Assembly: GCF_000355765.4 (NCBI RefSeq)
Contig: NZ_CP021106.3
Location: forward strand, 2,141,137-2,205,136
Reading direction: 5' to 3'
Origin: Nitrosospira lacus
Lineage (GTDB): Bacteria; Pseudomonadota; Gammaproteobacteria; Burkholderiales; Nitrosomonadaceae
DNA: 64,000 nucleotides
Position numbers and translations under genes: made by a program. The notes under the pieces were generated by a model. The model was not told where the DNA came from and did no database searches. It saw only the letters and a program-made list of their open reading frames with translations. This document shows, one piece after another, positions 54,613 to 62,537 of this stretch (position 1 is its first letter; the number at the start of each line of letters is the position of its first letter).

Positions 54613-55363
54613 CAAGGCCAGGTCTGCCACCCGCGTTGCGCTTGGAATGGCATTGCTCGGGGCATCATTCATCGCCCTGGCCCAGACGCCCGGCCTGCCC
54701 GCATTCACCAGTACACCCGCAGCGGGTGGAGGGCAGAATTACTCATTGAGCTTGCAAACCCTGCTGCTGTTGACGGCGCTTACTTTCCTGCCCACCGTAC
54801 TGCTGATGATGACCGGTTTTACTCGTATCATTATTGTACTTTCGCTGCTGCGCATGGCGCTCGGTACCCAATCCTCGCCACCTAATCAGGTACTCGTCGG
54901 ACTTGCATTGTTTCTTACTTTTTTTGTCATGGGTCCGGTATTTGACAAGATCCATACGGACGCCTACGAACCCTATACCACCAGCAAGATTACGCAGGCA
55001 CAGGCGCTGGAGAGAGGTGCAGCGCCGCTCAAGGCTTTCATGATGAAACAGACCCGGGAGGCGGATCTGGCGCTGTTTGTCAAACTCTCCGGTCATCCTC
55101 AACTGAATGGACCCGAAGACGTGCCATTGCGGGTGCTGGTTCCGGCCTTTGTCACCAGTGAATTGAAAACGGCATTCCAGATCGGCTTCGCGGTATTCAT
55201 TCCCTTTCTCATCATCGATATGGTGGTGGCTTCCGTGCTCATGTCCATGGGAATGATGATGGTTTCGCCGGCCCTGGTGGCGCTGCCTTTCAAGCTTATG
55301 CTGTTTGTGCTGGTGGACGGATGGCATATGCTGATCGGCTCGCTGGCGGAAAGTTTCTACTAA
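54602..55363 (+). CDS. fliP: Flagellar type III export pore protein FliP
   Basis: 253 residues with a cleavable signal sequence (about 1-27) and four membrane helices. Signature stretches are [40 protein letters not shown] and [20 protein letters not shown]. FliP, FliQ and FliR form the export pore with FlhB. A 73-base gap separates it from fliQ. Confidence 0.96.
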   Translation: MKNNKARSATRVALGMALLGASFIALAQTPGLPAFTSTPAAGGGQNYSLSLQTLLLLTALTFLPTVLLMMTGFTRIIIVLSLLRMALGTQSSPPNQVLVGLALFLTFFVMGPVFDKIHTDAYEPYTTSKITQAQALERGAAPLKAFMMKQTREADLALFVKLSGHPQLNGPEDVPLRVLVPAFVTSELKTAFQIGFAVFIPFLIIDMVVASVLMSMGMMMVSPALVALPFKLMLFVLVDGWHMLIGSLAESFY

Positions 55364-55436
55364 GCTCAGGAATACCGGTAACCGCCCCTGGCCACCTCCC
55401 GACTGTCTTTTTAATCGATAATCATCAAGGAAAACC

Positions 55437-55706
55437 ATGACACCTGAAAGCGTAATGACTCTTGGCCAGAAGGCCATGGAAGTGACCTTGATGGTCTCGG
55501 CCCCCATGCTGCTGGTGGCGCTGGCAACCGGTCTGGTAGTGAGCATTTTTCAGGCCGCCACGCAGATCAACGAAATGACGCTATCATTTATCCCCAAGCT
55601 GGTGGCCCTGTTCGCAACCATGGTGCTGGCAGGGCCCTGGATGCTCTCCGTAATGGTCGACTATATGCGGCAGGTACTGGAGGGAATTCCCGCCATGGTG
55701 GGATAG
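55437..55706 (+). CDS. fliQ: Flagellar type III export pore protein FliQ
   Basis: 89 residues, two membrane helices. MTPESVMTLGQKAMEVTLMV and GLVVSIFQAATQINEMTLSF are the family signature. A CAAGGA ribosome site precedes the ATG. A dispersed repeat separates it from fliR. Confidence 0.95.
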   Translation: MTPESVMTLGQKAMEVTLMVSAPMLLVALATGLVVSIFQAATQINEMTLSFIPKLVALFATMVLAGPWMLSVMVDYMRQVLEGIPAMVG

Positions 55707-55757
55707 CGATAACGATGCGTACCGCTTAAAGCTCTTGATAAATTCTGTGCCTACGCT

Positions 55758-55877
55758 TAAACCCAAATTCGGTGGCTGACCGCTCATTTATCAGTTTGGC
55801 GCCTTGATTCGTGAAGCTTGTCTGTATGTAACGTGATTTTCATCTCCGGGGTAAACCCGCTACCGGATTCAGGTTAA
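55758..55877 (+). repeat. Dispersed intergenic repeat, copy 4
   Basis: About 120 bases in the fliQ-fliR gap. TAAACCCAAATTCGGTGGC, CCGCTCATTTATCAG and TTTGGCG align with copies 3 and 1; the end CTACCGGATTCAGG equals the terminal repeat of copy 1. The terminal CAGG is the only ribosome-site-like sequence before the fliR ATG (55878). Confidence 0.7.
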
Positions 55878-56696
55878 ATGATAACCCTCAGCTCCGCCGA
55901 TCTCGACGCCTGGATGACTTCCTTCTTATGGCCGCTGGCACGCATCCTGGCGCTTCTGGCGGCGGCGCCGGTGCTCGGGAATGCGGCAATTCCGGCACGG
56001 GTAAAAATCGGACTGGGGGTGCTTGTCACGCTGATTGTCGCGCCCGCTATCGGGCCGCTGCCGAAAGTCGAACCGGGATCACTCGAAGGATTGCTGATTC
56101 TCGGGCAGCAGATCTTTATCGGACTGGCGATGGGCTTTGCGGTACGTATCGTATTCAGCGCGGTGGAGATGGCTGGCGAAATAGCCGGCCTGCAAATGGG
56201 CCTGGGTTTTGCCACTTTTTTCAGTCCCCGCAGCGACGGCAGCACCCTGGTGGTGGGCCGTTTCCTTGGCTTGCTGGCGACGCTCACCTTCCTTGCCATG
56301 AATGGCCATCTGCTGATGTTGTCGGTGCTGGCGGAGAGTTTCAATGTATTTCCCATTTCCGCAGAGCCGTTCTCGGCTGGCGGCTGGAAGATGCTCGCGG
56401 AATGGGGCGGCAAGATTTTCGAGGCGGGCCTAAGGCTCGCGCTGCCTGTGGTCACCGCGCTGCTTATCGTCAACCTGGCGCTGGGCATTCTCACCCGTGC
56501 CGCGCCCCAGTTGAATATCTTCGCGGTAGGTTTCCCGATCACGCTGATGGTGGGAATGACGGCATTGATGCTGTCGCTCCCTTATTTTATCCCCGTGATC
56601 GAGCGGTTGATTACGGAAGCACTGGAAATCATGCTGGAGGTGGTCCGCGCCGCTGCCGTCCACGCCTCAGGCAACCCGCCCAGAGCTTTGTCGTGA
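55878..56696 (+). CDS. fliR: Flagellar type III export pore protein FliR
   Basis: 272 residues with about six membrane helices. Typical stretches are FLWPLARILALLAAAPVLGN, PARVKIGLGVLVTLIVAPAI and GEIAGLQMGLGFATFFSPRS. It completes the FliPQR pore and is the last flagellar gene in the window. The ATG directly follows repeat copy 4. Confidence 0.95.
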   Translation: MITLSSADLDAWMTSFLWPLARILALLAAAPVLGNAAIPARVKIGLGVLVTLIVAPAIGPLPKVEPGSLEGLLILGQQIFIGLAMGFAVRIVFSAVEMAGEIAGLQMGLGFATFFSPRSDGSTLVVGRFLGLLATLTFLAMNGHLLMLSVLAESFNVFPISAEPFSAGGWKMLAEWGGKIFEAGLRLALPVVTALLIVNLALGILTRAAPQLNIFAVGFPITLMVGMTALMLSLPYFIPVIERLITEALEIMLEVVRAAAVHASGNPPRALS

Positions 56697-56769
56697 TAGC
56701 CTCACTTTTCAGATTGTGACTCAGCGCATCGCCTTCATCGCGAGTGACCTGCTAGCCAGTTCATAGAGA

Positions 56770-57543
56770 TTACTTGCGGCGGCGTACAGCTACCAGACTG
56801 GCCAGACCGATCCCCAGCAAGCTCCATGAGGTGGCTTCGGGCACCGTGCTTTCAGCGAGCAACTTCGGAGACTGATCCAGTAAGAAATATTGGCCTAGAG
56901 TGGACTCCGCAGGAGGAAAACTGTTATCCAGGCTGGCGATTGCAGCTGCATCAAACGCAAAGTTGTCCGTGGTGCCAGCAACGAGTGAATCGGTTTGCTG
57001 GAATCCCGAGATATTCCTGACTTTTTTGAAATTGGATATCGTTCCGACGACCTGGAGCAATCCTTTACCCGAGTCGAGATTCTCTCCACCCAGAAACGAT
57101 CCGCTACCCCTGGCATCCAGGAAATTTCCCGTTCCACCTGTTATATTGAATTGGGTATTCGTGAACATGAATACCGAAGGAAAGCTCGTTGGCGTGAATA
57201 AACCGCTATAGTCGGCAAAGAGCTCATCACCACTCGACATGGTAAACGTCATGTGTCCGCTGAAAGAAAAATGGTCCGAAAAGGGAATGATACAATCCCT
57301 AGCCGAGAGCGTAACCCCCCCCAAGGGGATGCTTATTCCAGTACCGCTGGTCGTGCCTTCCAATGGCGTAGCGCAGGGGGATGAAGGATTGAGGACTGTA
57401 GGGCTCACGAACTCTTGTATGACCGCGCTTATCGACAGAGTGGCGCTCATCACGTCTGCGGCGGTGATCGACATGATCATCGATGCAGCCAGCAGGGCAG
57501 AAGCTCTATGATGCTTTATAAAATTCGAATTGGCTGTTTTCAT
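56770..57543 (-). CDS. PEP-CTERM sorting-domain protein
   Basis: 257 residues. A signal peptide (ASALLAASMIMSITAADVMSA) and a C-terminal sorting signal, VPEATSWSLLGIGLASLVAV followed by RRRK, mark it as a PEP-CTERM protein: exported, then processed by an exosortase in species that make an extracellular polysaccharide. The middle is beta-rich with no catalytic motif I recognise (SFSGHMTFTMSSGDELFADY). No exosortase gene is in the window. The neighbours are unrelated to it. Confidence 0.85.
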   Translation of the reverse strand: MKTANSNFIKHHRASALLAASMIMSITAADVMSATLSISAVIQEFVSPTVLNPSSPCATPLEGTTSGTGISIPLGGVTLSARDCIIPFSDHFSFSGHMTFTMSSGDELFADYSGLFTPTSFPSVFMFTNTQFNITGGTGNFLDARGSGSFLGGENLDSGKGLLQVVGTISNFKKVRNISGFQQTDSLVAGTTDNFAFDAAAIASLDNSFPPAESTLGQYFLLDQSPKLLAESTVPEATSWSLLGIGLASLVAVRRRK

Positions 57544-58003
57544 GTAATTCTTGGTTCCTTGTAAGCGGCCACGGAATGCCGGGGCAAATCTTATAATGCC
57601 TAATTCCTGGGGTCAACTCAACAATAGTAAATATATCAATATATTATCATGATCTTTACTTTTATCCGGCATTTGCAGCTCTTTTAGCGTTACCGTTATT
57701 GCTTCCCGCGAAAGGCTTGTGTGCATACACTTGGAGTGGCAGTTCCTATAAAAGCATGTCACTCGAACACGCTGTGAATATTTGATTCTGCATACCTTGT
57801 TCGTTGCGCGATATACCGCACAAACCATGCGCTTCATTTCATCCAGCTGCCGGACTGAGGATTCTGGGGGTAATCAACATTGAACTTTCCGGAATTGATG
57901 CTAAAGTAAATTACACGTTAATATAATTAAGATGAGATGCAATGGATATACGCAATCTCCGCTTATCACCGTTTTTCGTTATAACTGGCAGGAGTTAATA
58001 AAG
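57544..58003. other. Intergenic region before the hydrolase-lipoprotein-phosphoesterase cluster
   Basis: 460 bases, AT-rich in 57600-57660 and 57890-57930. Short open frames here look like chance. It should contain promoters for the PEP-CTERM gene (leftward) and the 58004 cluster (rightward); I cannot place boxes. Confidence 0.35.
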
Positions 58004-59092
58004 ATGCCTCAACTCGACCACGCCACTTTCATTAATCGTCTGAAGGGAAAGTCCATTGATGCCGGGGCATTGCAGGGCGCTTACCCTGACTTGAACGTGA
58101 GGGCCATCGCGGGTAACGGTGTTATCACGGGCACCCCCCAGAATCTCGAGAAATTGTGGGAAATCATCGATAACTATGATCATGATGGCAACGTCAATAC
58201 CATCTCCGATGCACCGGCCTTGTCCATAGCGAACTGGCTATTTGCCAAGACGGGAAGTACTGGATCTGCGAGCGGCGAAATGGAAAATTGGAGAAAGGTC
58301 GCCGAATTCGGCGACAGGAGCATCACAAGCCACAGCGATGCCCATAGATCCGCTATCGATAACACCGGTATTGGCCTCTACTACGGTGATCATTCGCCTT
58401 TCCGCGAGAATATCCTGAGGGGGGACCGGCAGGGCCTCCAAACGCAGTTGGACGACATGGGTGCGGGGAACTGGCGAATGGAATCCATCGAGCCGGGAGC
58501 CGTTATCATTGAAAGCACATCCGGTCAGTCTGCCCGTCTCCAGGAGAGTTCGTGCATTGGCTGGGTAATTCAGAATGTCAAGACGGCCTATGAGGGCGCC
58601 GGCAAGGGGGCGCGCTTCGCAGAAATCGACAGCAGGGTGAAGGCTGCCGATCTGCGCGGCACCGTCCTGTGCGAGGAGCTGCAGAAAGATGGCTGGACGG
58701 CTGTGTTCTACTCGCCGCGAACCGCCGAGGATCTCACGGATTCGGGTGAGCGCGAAAAACTGGGCGCGCTCAACATGGCAAAGGCCGGCGCGCGCGTGTG
58801 GAAGTCGCCAATTCCTGAGTCGAGCGGTGTGCGCTGCGACGCGGTTATCACCGGCTACCGCGATATTACACCGGACAGCAATACCGAGGCGCTGCTGGAG
58901 AAGCTGGAGAATGCGCCATTCTTCGTCGGCGTGGCCAATGGTGGCATCCACACTTTCGTGGGGCACAATGGAAGTGTCTGCGATTTTCACTGGACTGCTC
59001 AGCCTGACGACAGGAATGCCATGACCGAAAACCCCATTCGTGAATGGAAATGGGATACGGGACTCTACATGGTGCCGCCGGGATACTGGTAA
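58004..59092 (+). CDS. Unrecognised protein with a possible cysteine-hydrolase (NlpC/P60-like) C-terminal half
   Basis: 362 residues from ATG 58004, which has a GGAG ribosome site. No signal peptide or membrane helix. Residues 58-70 (DHDGNVNTISDA region) look like a loose calcium-binding loop. In the C-terminal half, a cysteine at the start of a helix (C184 in QESSCIGWVIQNVKTAYEGA) and a later histidine in a strand (H316 in GVANGGIHTFVGHNG, then CDFHW) resemble the Cys-His arrangement of cell-wall amidases and related papain-fold enzymes. This is inference from pattern; I cannot name a family with certainty. The lipoprotein gene follows after 118 bases. Confidence 0.5.
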   Translation: MPQLDHATFINRLKGKSIDAGALQGAYPDLNVRAIAGNGVITGTPQNLEKLWEIIDNYDHDGNVNTISDAPALSIANWLFAKTGSTGSASGEMENWRKVAEFGDRSITSHSDAHRSAIDNTGIGLYYGDHSPFRENILRGDRQGLQTQLDDMGAGNWRMESIEPGAVIIESTSGQSARLQESSCIGWVIQNVKTAYEGAGKGARFAEIDSRVKAADLRGTVLCEELQKDGWTAVFYSPRTAEDLTDSGEREKLGALNMAKAGARVWKSPIPESSGVRCDAVITGYRDITPDSNTEALLEKLENAPFFVGVANGGIHTFVGHNGSVCDFHWTAQPDDRNAMTENPIREWKWDTGLYMVPPGYW

Positions 59093-59210
59093 AAACGCCG
59101 CTGCCGGTGTACGTGAATTTCTTTTTTACCATTCAATCCACCTCAGCCGATCCAAAGGGATCGGAACAAGAGCATGAAGCTTTCGACGAAAAAAGTCTGG
59201 GATAACGCAA

Positions 59211-59852
59211 ATGCCTGACCGATTTGCGGTATGGGCGACCCTGCTGGCGACACCCCTGATCGTGGGTTGTGCCCAGATCAAGTCCTTTACGGTGGCGCCG
59301 AGCACCATTTGTCCCGGTGAGTCGGTCAGGGTTGACTGGCTTGCTTCAGGCAATTCGGGCAACGCAACACTGGACTCGGTTCCAGTACTGGCAGGCACGG
59401 GGGAGGTGCCTGAGGAAGGATCCCGATTTTTTACGCCCGGACAAAACACTCGCTTTATACTCAAGGTTCCGGGCGCGCTCAAGAACGCTCAGCGCGAGTG
59501 GGACGTGCAGGTGGTCCCGGACCAGAGTTCGAGACTGCTGGGAGGTATTGCCCAGTGTGGCGGCGAACCTCGATCGGTATCGGCTTCATTTACAATTCAG
59601 CGCGAAAGTACTTCAGCACGTGTTCGCGCGATATTGATCACGAATAACTACCCCCGGCCATTATCGATCAGTAAAGATGGCATGGAAGTTGATATTCCAC
59701 CGAGTGGCGCAACAGACGGTTTTAAAAATACCTCCATAATCGGTACCTGGACAATTCGCAGTCCCGTCGGTCCCGGCGAAGCATGCGATAACGCCCTCAA
59801 GGCGGTTGCACGCCGGTTGACTATCAAAACACAAATGAACTGCGGAGAGTAA
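59211..59852 (+). CDS. Hypothetical lipoprotein
   Basis: 213 residues. A lipoprotein signal MPDRFAVWATLLATPLIVGC places the lipidated cysteine at residue 20. The mature part looks beta-rich: an Ig-like stretch (FTVAPSTICPGESVRVDW) and further cysteines at about 39, 130, 199 and 210. I recognise no family. It is 4 bases before the phosphoesterase gene and so surely co-transcribed with it; a chaperone, partner or immunity role is possible but unproven. Confidence 0.65.
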   Translation: MPDRFAVWATLLATPLIVGCAQIKSFTVAPSTICPGESVRVDWLASGNSGNATLDSVPVLAGTGEVPEEGSRFFTPGQNTRFILKVPGALKNAQREWDVQVVPDQSSRLLGGIAQCGGEPRSVSASFTIQRESTSARVRAILITNNYPRPLSISKDGMEVDIPPSGATDGFKNTSIIGTWTIRSPVGPGEACDNALKAVARRLTIKTQMNCGE

Positions 59853-59856
59853 TTCC

Positions 59857-61206
59857 ATGGCGATCCTTGATCAGATTGAGACCATCGTGATCGTAATGCT
59901 GGAGAACCGTTCTTTCGACCATATGCTGGGGCATCTCAGCATGGCCCGGTTCGGTAATCGGAGAGATGTCGCAGGTCTGGTCGAACCCGAAGCAAATCTG
60001 GATTACACCAACTTTCTCGATGGGCAGGGTTACCAGCCCTTCGAGTTGAAGGATGGACCGCTGCCGCACGATTTGCCTCATAGCAGATCTCTGGTGGCAG
60101 CTCAGTTAGGGACACCCGGCGGTCCCTTCACGATGAGCGGTTTTGTCGAGGCATATTATCGTGCCACCGGAAGCAAGGTAAACGATCCGCCACCAATGGG
60201 TTTTCTTTCACCTGCCGATGCGCCCATGTCGAGTTTTCTCGCGGCGCAATATGCCGTGTGCGACAACTGGTTCGCGCCGCTGCCAACAGATACCCAGCCA
60301 AACCGTTCGGTGGCTTACACTGGTTACTCCCTGATCGAGGATACGAAACCGCGTCCTATTCCTACCATCAGGGGGAGCTTCATCTTCGAGTGGCTGAAAG
60401 CGCACAACGTCAGTTGGCGCGTATATCACTGCGGAATATCGTTCTTCACACTATTTGATCAGTTCGATGAAGTGCTGGGGCCCAACTTCCGGAGCTTCAG
60501 ACAATTCCCGGGAGATTTCGAGACCGAATCGGTGTCGGAAATGCCAAAAGTCATATTTATCGAACCCGAATACAGCGATTCGCCTGTCCATTTCGGCTGG
60601 ACCGCCAATGACAATCATCCACCCACGCCTGTCGGTCCCGGCGAAAATTTTCTGCGCGATATCTACAGGCTGCTGACCAGGGATACCACCAAATGGAACC
60701 GCACGTTATTGATTACCACGCATGATGAGCATGGCGGGTTCTTCGACCATGTTCCGCCCCTCGCGATTCCCGCCCCGGTGCCACCCGGCGCGCTCTTTCA
60801 AGCCGGATTCGAGAGCACGGGCCCCAGGGTTCCGGCACTCATCGCCTCGCCATGGATCGCGCCAGGCACTGTATTCAAGAGTGCAATGGATCACACCTCC
60901 ATATTGCAATTATTGTCCGAGAAGTTCGCGGGCACCCCGGATTATAATGACGAAGTCAAACGGCGTAGAAAATTGGGAATACAGAGCGTGTCGCAAGTAC
61001 TGGCTGAGTCGCTTGCCCAGCCGAGAGCCGATATTCCACCACCGCCGCAGGATGTCATTTCAAGTTCAGTCGTGCTGATGCCATCTGCCGAACCGCAGAC
61101 CGAAAGTCAGCAGGCTTTTACCGACGCGGCGAAGAAACTGTTGCGATATGACCGCGCGCGCTCTCTCGAGAAGTATCCGGAACTCGTGCATCTGCCGGAA
61201 GAATAG
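59857..61206 (+). CDS. Phosphoesterase-family protein (phospholipase C / acid phosphatase type)
   Basis: 449 residues. The family core is clear: IVIVMLENRSFDHMLGHLSM at the N-terminus, PTDTQPNRSVAYTG, and TTHDEHGGFFDHVPP in the second half, which carry metal and phosphate ligands of the phosphoesterase (PF04185-type) family. Members cleave phospholipid head groups or phosphate monoesters, usually outside the cytoplasm. No Sec or Tat signal is present, which is unusual and would require another export route or a cytoplasmic role. It lies 4 bases after the lipoprotein gene. Confidence 0.88.
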   Translation: MAILDQIETIVIVMLENRSFDHMLGHLSMARFGNRRDVAGLVEPEANLDYTNFLDGQGYQPFELKDGPLPHDLPHSRSLVAAQLGTPGGPFTMSGFVEAYYRATGSKVNDPPPMGFLSPADAPMSSFLAAQYAVCDNWFAPLPTDTQPNRSVAYTGYSLIEDTKPRPIPTIRGSFIFEWLKAHNVSWRVYHCGISFFTLFDQFDEVLGPNFRSFRQFPGDFETESVSEMPKVIFIEPEYSDSPVHFGWTANDNHPPTPVGPGENFLRDIYRLLTRDTTKWNRTLLITTHDEHGGFFDHVPPLAIPAPVPPGALFQAGFESTGPRVPALIASPWIAPGTVFKSAMDHTSILQLLSEKFAGTPDYNDEVKRRRKLGIQSVSQVLAESLAQPRADIPPPPQDVISSSVVLMPSAEPQTESQQAFTDAAKKLLRYDRARSLEKYPELVHLPEE

Positions 61207-61249
61207 GATTTCCCGAAAATGTAATCGTTATCCGATCTCCGGCAGGCTG

Positions 61250-62443
61250 TCAGCCAAGCACTTTCGCAATGCGCCGCAACGCATTTTCCAGGTTGGTCAT
61301 GGTGGTGGCGAAGGAAAGCCGGATATAGCCTTCGCTGCCGAATGCCGATCCGGGTACTACCGCCACGCCGCCATGTTCGAGCAGGTATTCGCTGAAAGCG
61401 ATATCCGTAGAATCATTAATCACTCTCTTGGCATGCAATTCGCGGATTGTCTCCCGGACATCGGCAAAAGCATAGAACGCGCCTTCGGACAGCAGGCATC
61501 TGACACCAGGAATGTCATTGAGCGCGCCGGTAACAAACTGATTGCGTTCCCTGAACGCTTCCACCATGGGCACAATACACGATTGGTCGCCGTTAAGCGC
61601 CATTTCGGCCGCGGCCTGTGAAATGGAAGCAGGATTGGAAGTGCTCTGGGACTGGATATTTTCCATGGCGGTAATGATATGCGCCGGACCACCGCAATAC
61701 CCGATGCGCCATCCGGTCATCGCATAGGCCTTGGATACGCCGTTAAGCACCATGGTACGGCCGTACAGGGCAGGGCAGGCATTGAGGATATTCACGAACT
61801 TGCCGCCGGAAAGCAGTATATGCTCGTACATGTCATCGGTGGCGATCAGGATATTCGGGTATTTGAGCAGGACTTCACCCAGTGCTTTAAGCTCATCGAA
61901 CGTATAAACACCCCCCGAGGGGTTGCTGGGACTGTTGATGACAAACATCCGGGTCTTGGGTGTGATGGCTTTTTCCAGTTGCCCCGCGGTTATCTTGAAG
62001 CCCTGTTCGATACCGGCTTCGATGATCACCGGCTTGCCTTCGGCAATCAGGACGATGTCCGGATAGGAGACCCAGTACGGCGCGGGAATGATGACTTCGT
62101 CACCGGGGTTGATGACGGAAAGCGTCAGATTGAAGAAGCTCTGTTTGCCGCCGCACGAAACCAGAATTTGTTTCGCGGTATAGTCAAAATCATTGTCGCG
62201 TTTGAACTTGGCGATGATGGCGTTTTTCAGGCCGGGGGTGCCACCCACCGCCGTGTATTTGGTGAAGCCCTTATTAATGGCGGCAATGGCCGCGTCCTTG
62301 ATATGCTGCGGGGTGTCGAAATCGGGTTCTCCGGCGCCAAGCCCGATGATATCCTTTCCTTCCGCCTTGAGCTTGGCAGCCCGGGCGGTGACGGCAAGAG
62401 TGGGGGAGGGCTTGATGGCCTGAACGCGCTTTGAAAGTTCCAC
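61250..62443 (-). CDS. Aspartate aminotransferase (class I, PLP-dependent)
   Basis: 397 residues from GTG 62443 (AAGGAC ribosome site), giving MELSKRVQAIKPSPTLAVTA, the usual start; a longer frame to 62557 adds unrelated residues. The PLP lysine is K238 in NGVSKAYAMTGWRIGY; FVINSPSNPSGGVYTFDEL and GLGAGEPDFDTPQHIKDAAI are also typical. It exchanges amino groups between aspartate and 2-oxoglutarate; related enzymes of this subgroup also act on prephenate. It is divergent from uvrB with 94 bases between starts. Confidence 0.92.
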   Translation of the reverse strand: MELSKRVQAIKPSPTLAVTARAAKLKAEGKDIIGLGAGEPDFDTPQHIKDAAIAAINKGFTKYTAVGGTPGLKNAIIAKFKRDNDFDYTAKQILVSCGGKQSFFNLTLSVINPGDEVIIPAPYWVSYPDIVLIAEGKPVIIEAGIEQGFKITAGQLEKAITPKTRMFVINSPSNPSGGVYTFDELKALGEVLLKYPNILIATDDMYEHILLSGGKFVNILNACPALYGRTMVLNGVSKAYAMTGWRIGYCGGPAHIITAMENIQSQSTSNPASISQAAAEMALNGDQSCIVPMVEAFRERNQFVTGALNDIPGVRCLLSEGAFYAFADVRETIRELHAKRVINDSTDIAFSEYLLEHGGVAVVPGSAFGSEGYIRLSFATTMTNLENALRRIAKVLG

Positions 62444-62537
62444 GATAATGTCCTTAGTGTCCTCGCACAGATGCGGGTTGTGTCGGCATGATAATATAGA
62501 CCGATAATCAAAAAATATTGAACCGCACATTATACCT

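Noticed and set aside
57613-57837. A 74-codon minus-strand frame with many cysteines before the 58004 cluster
   Set aside because: No ribosome site, odd composition and AT-rich intergenic setting; most likely chance.
58499-58506. GCCGTTAT within the 58004 gene
   Set aside because: No -35 match at the 11-base spacing; inside coding sequence.
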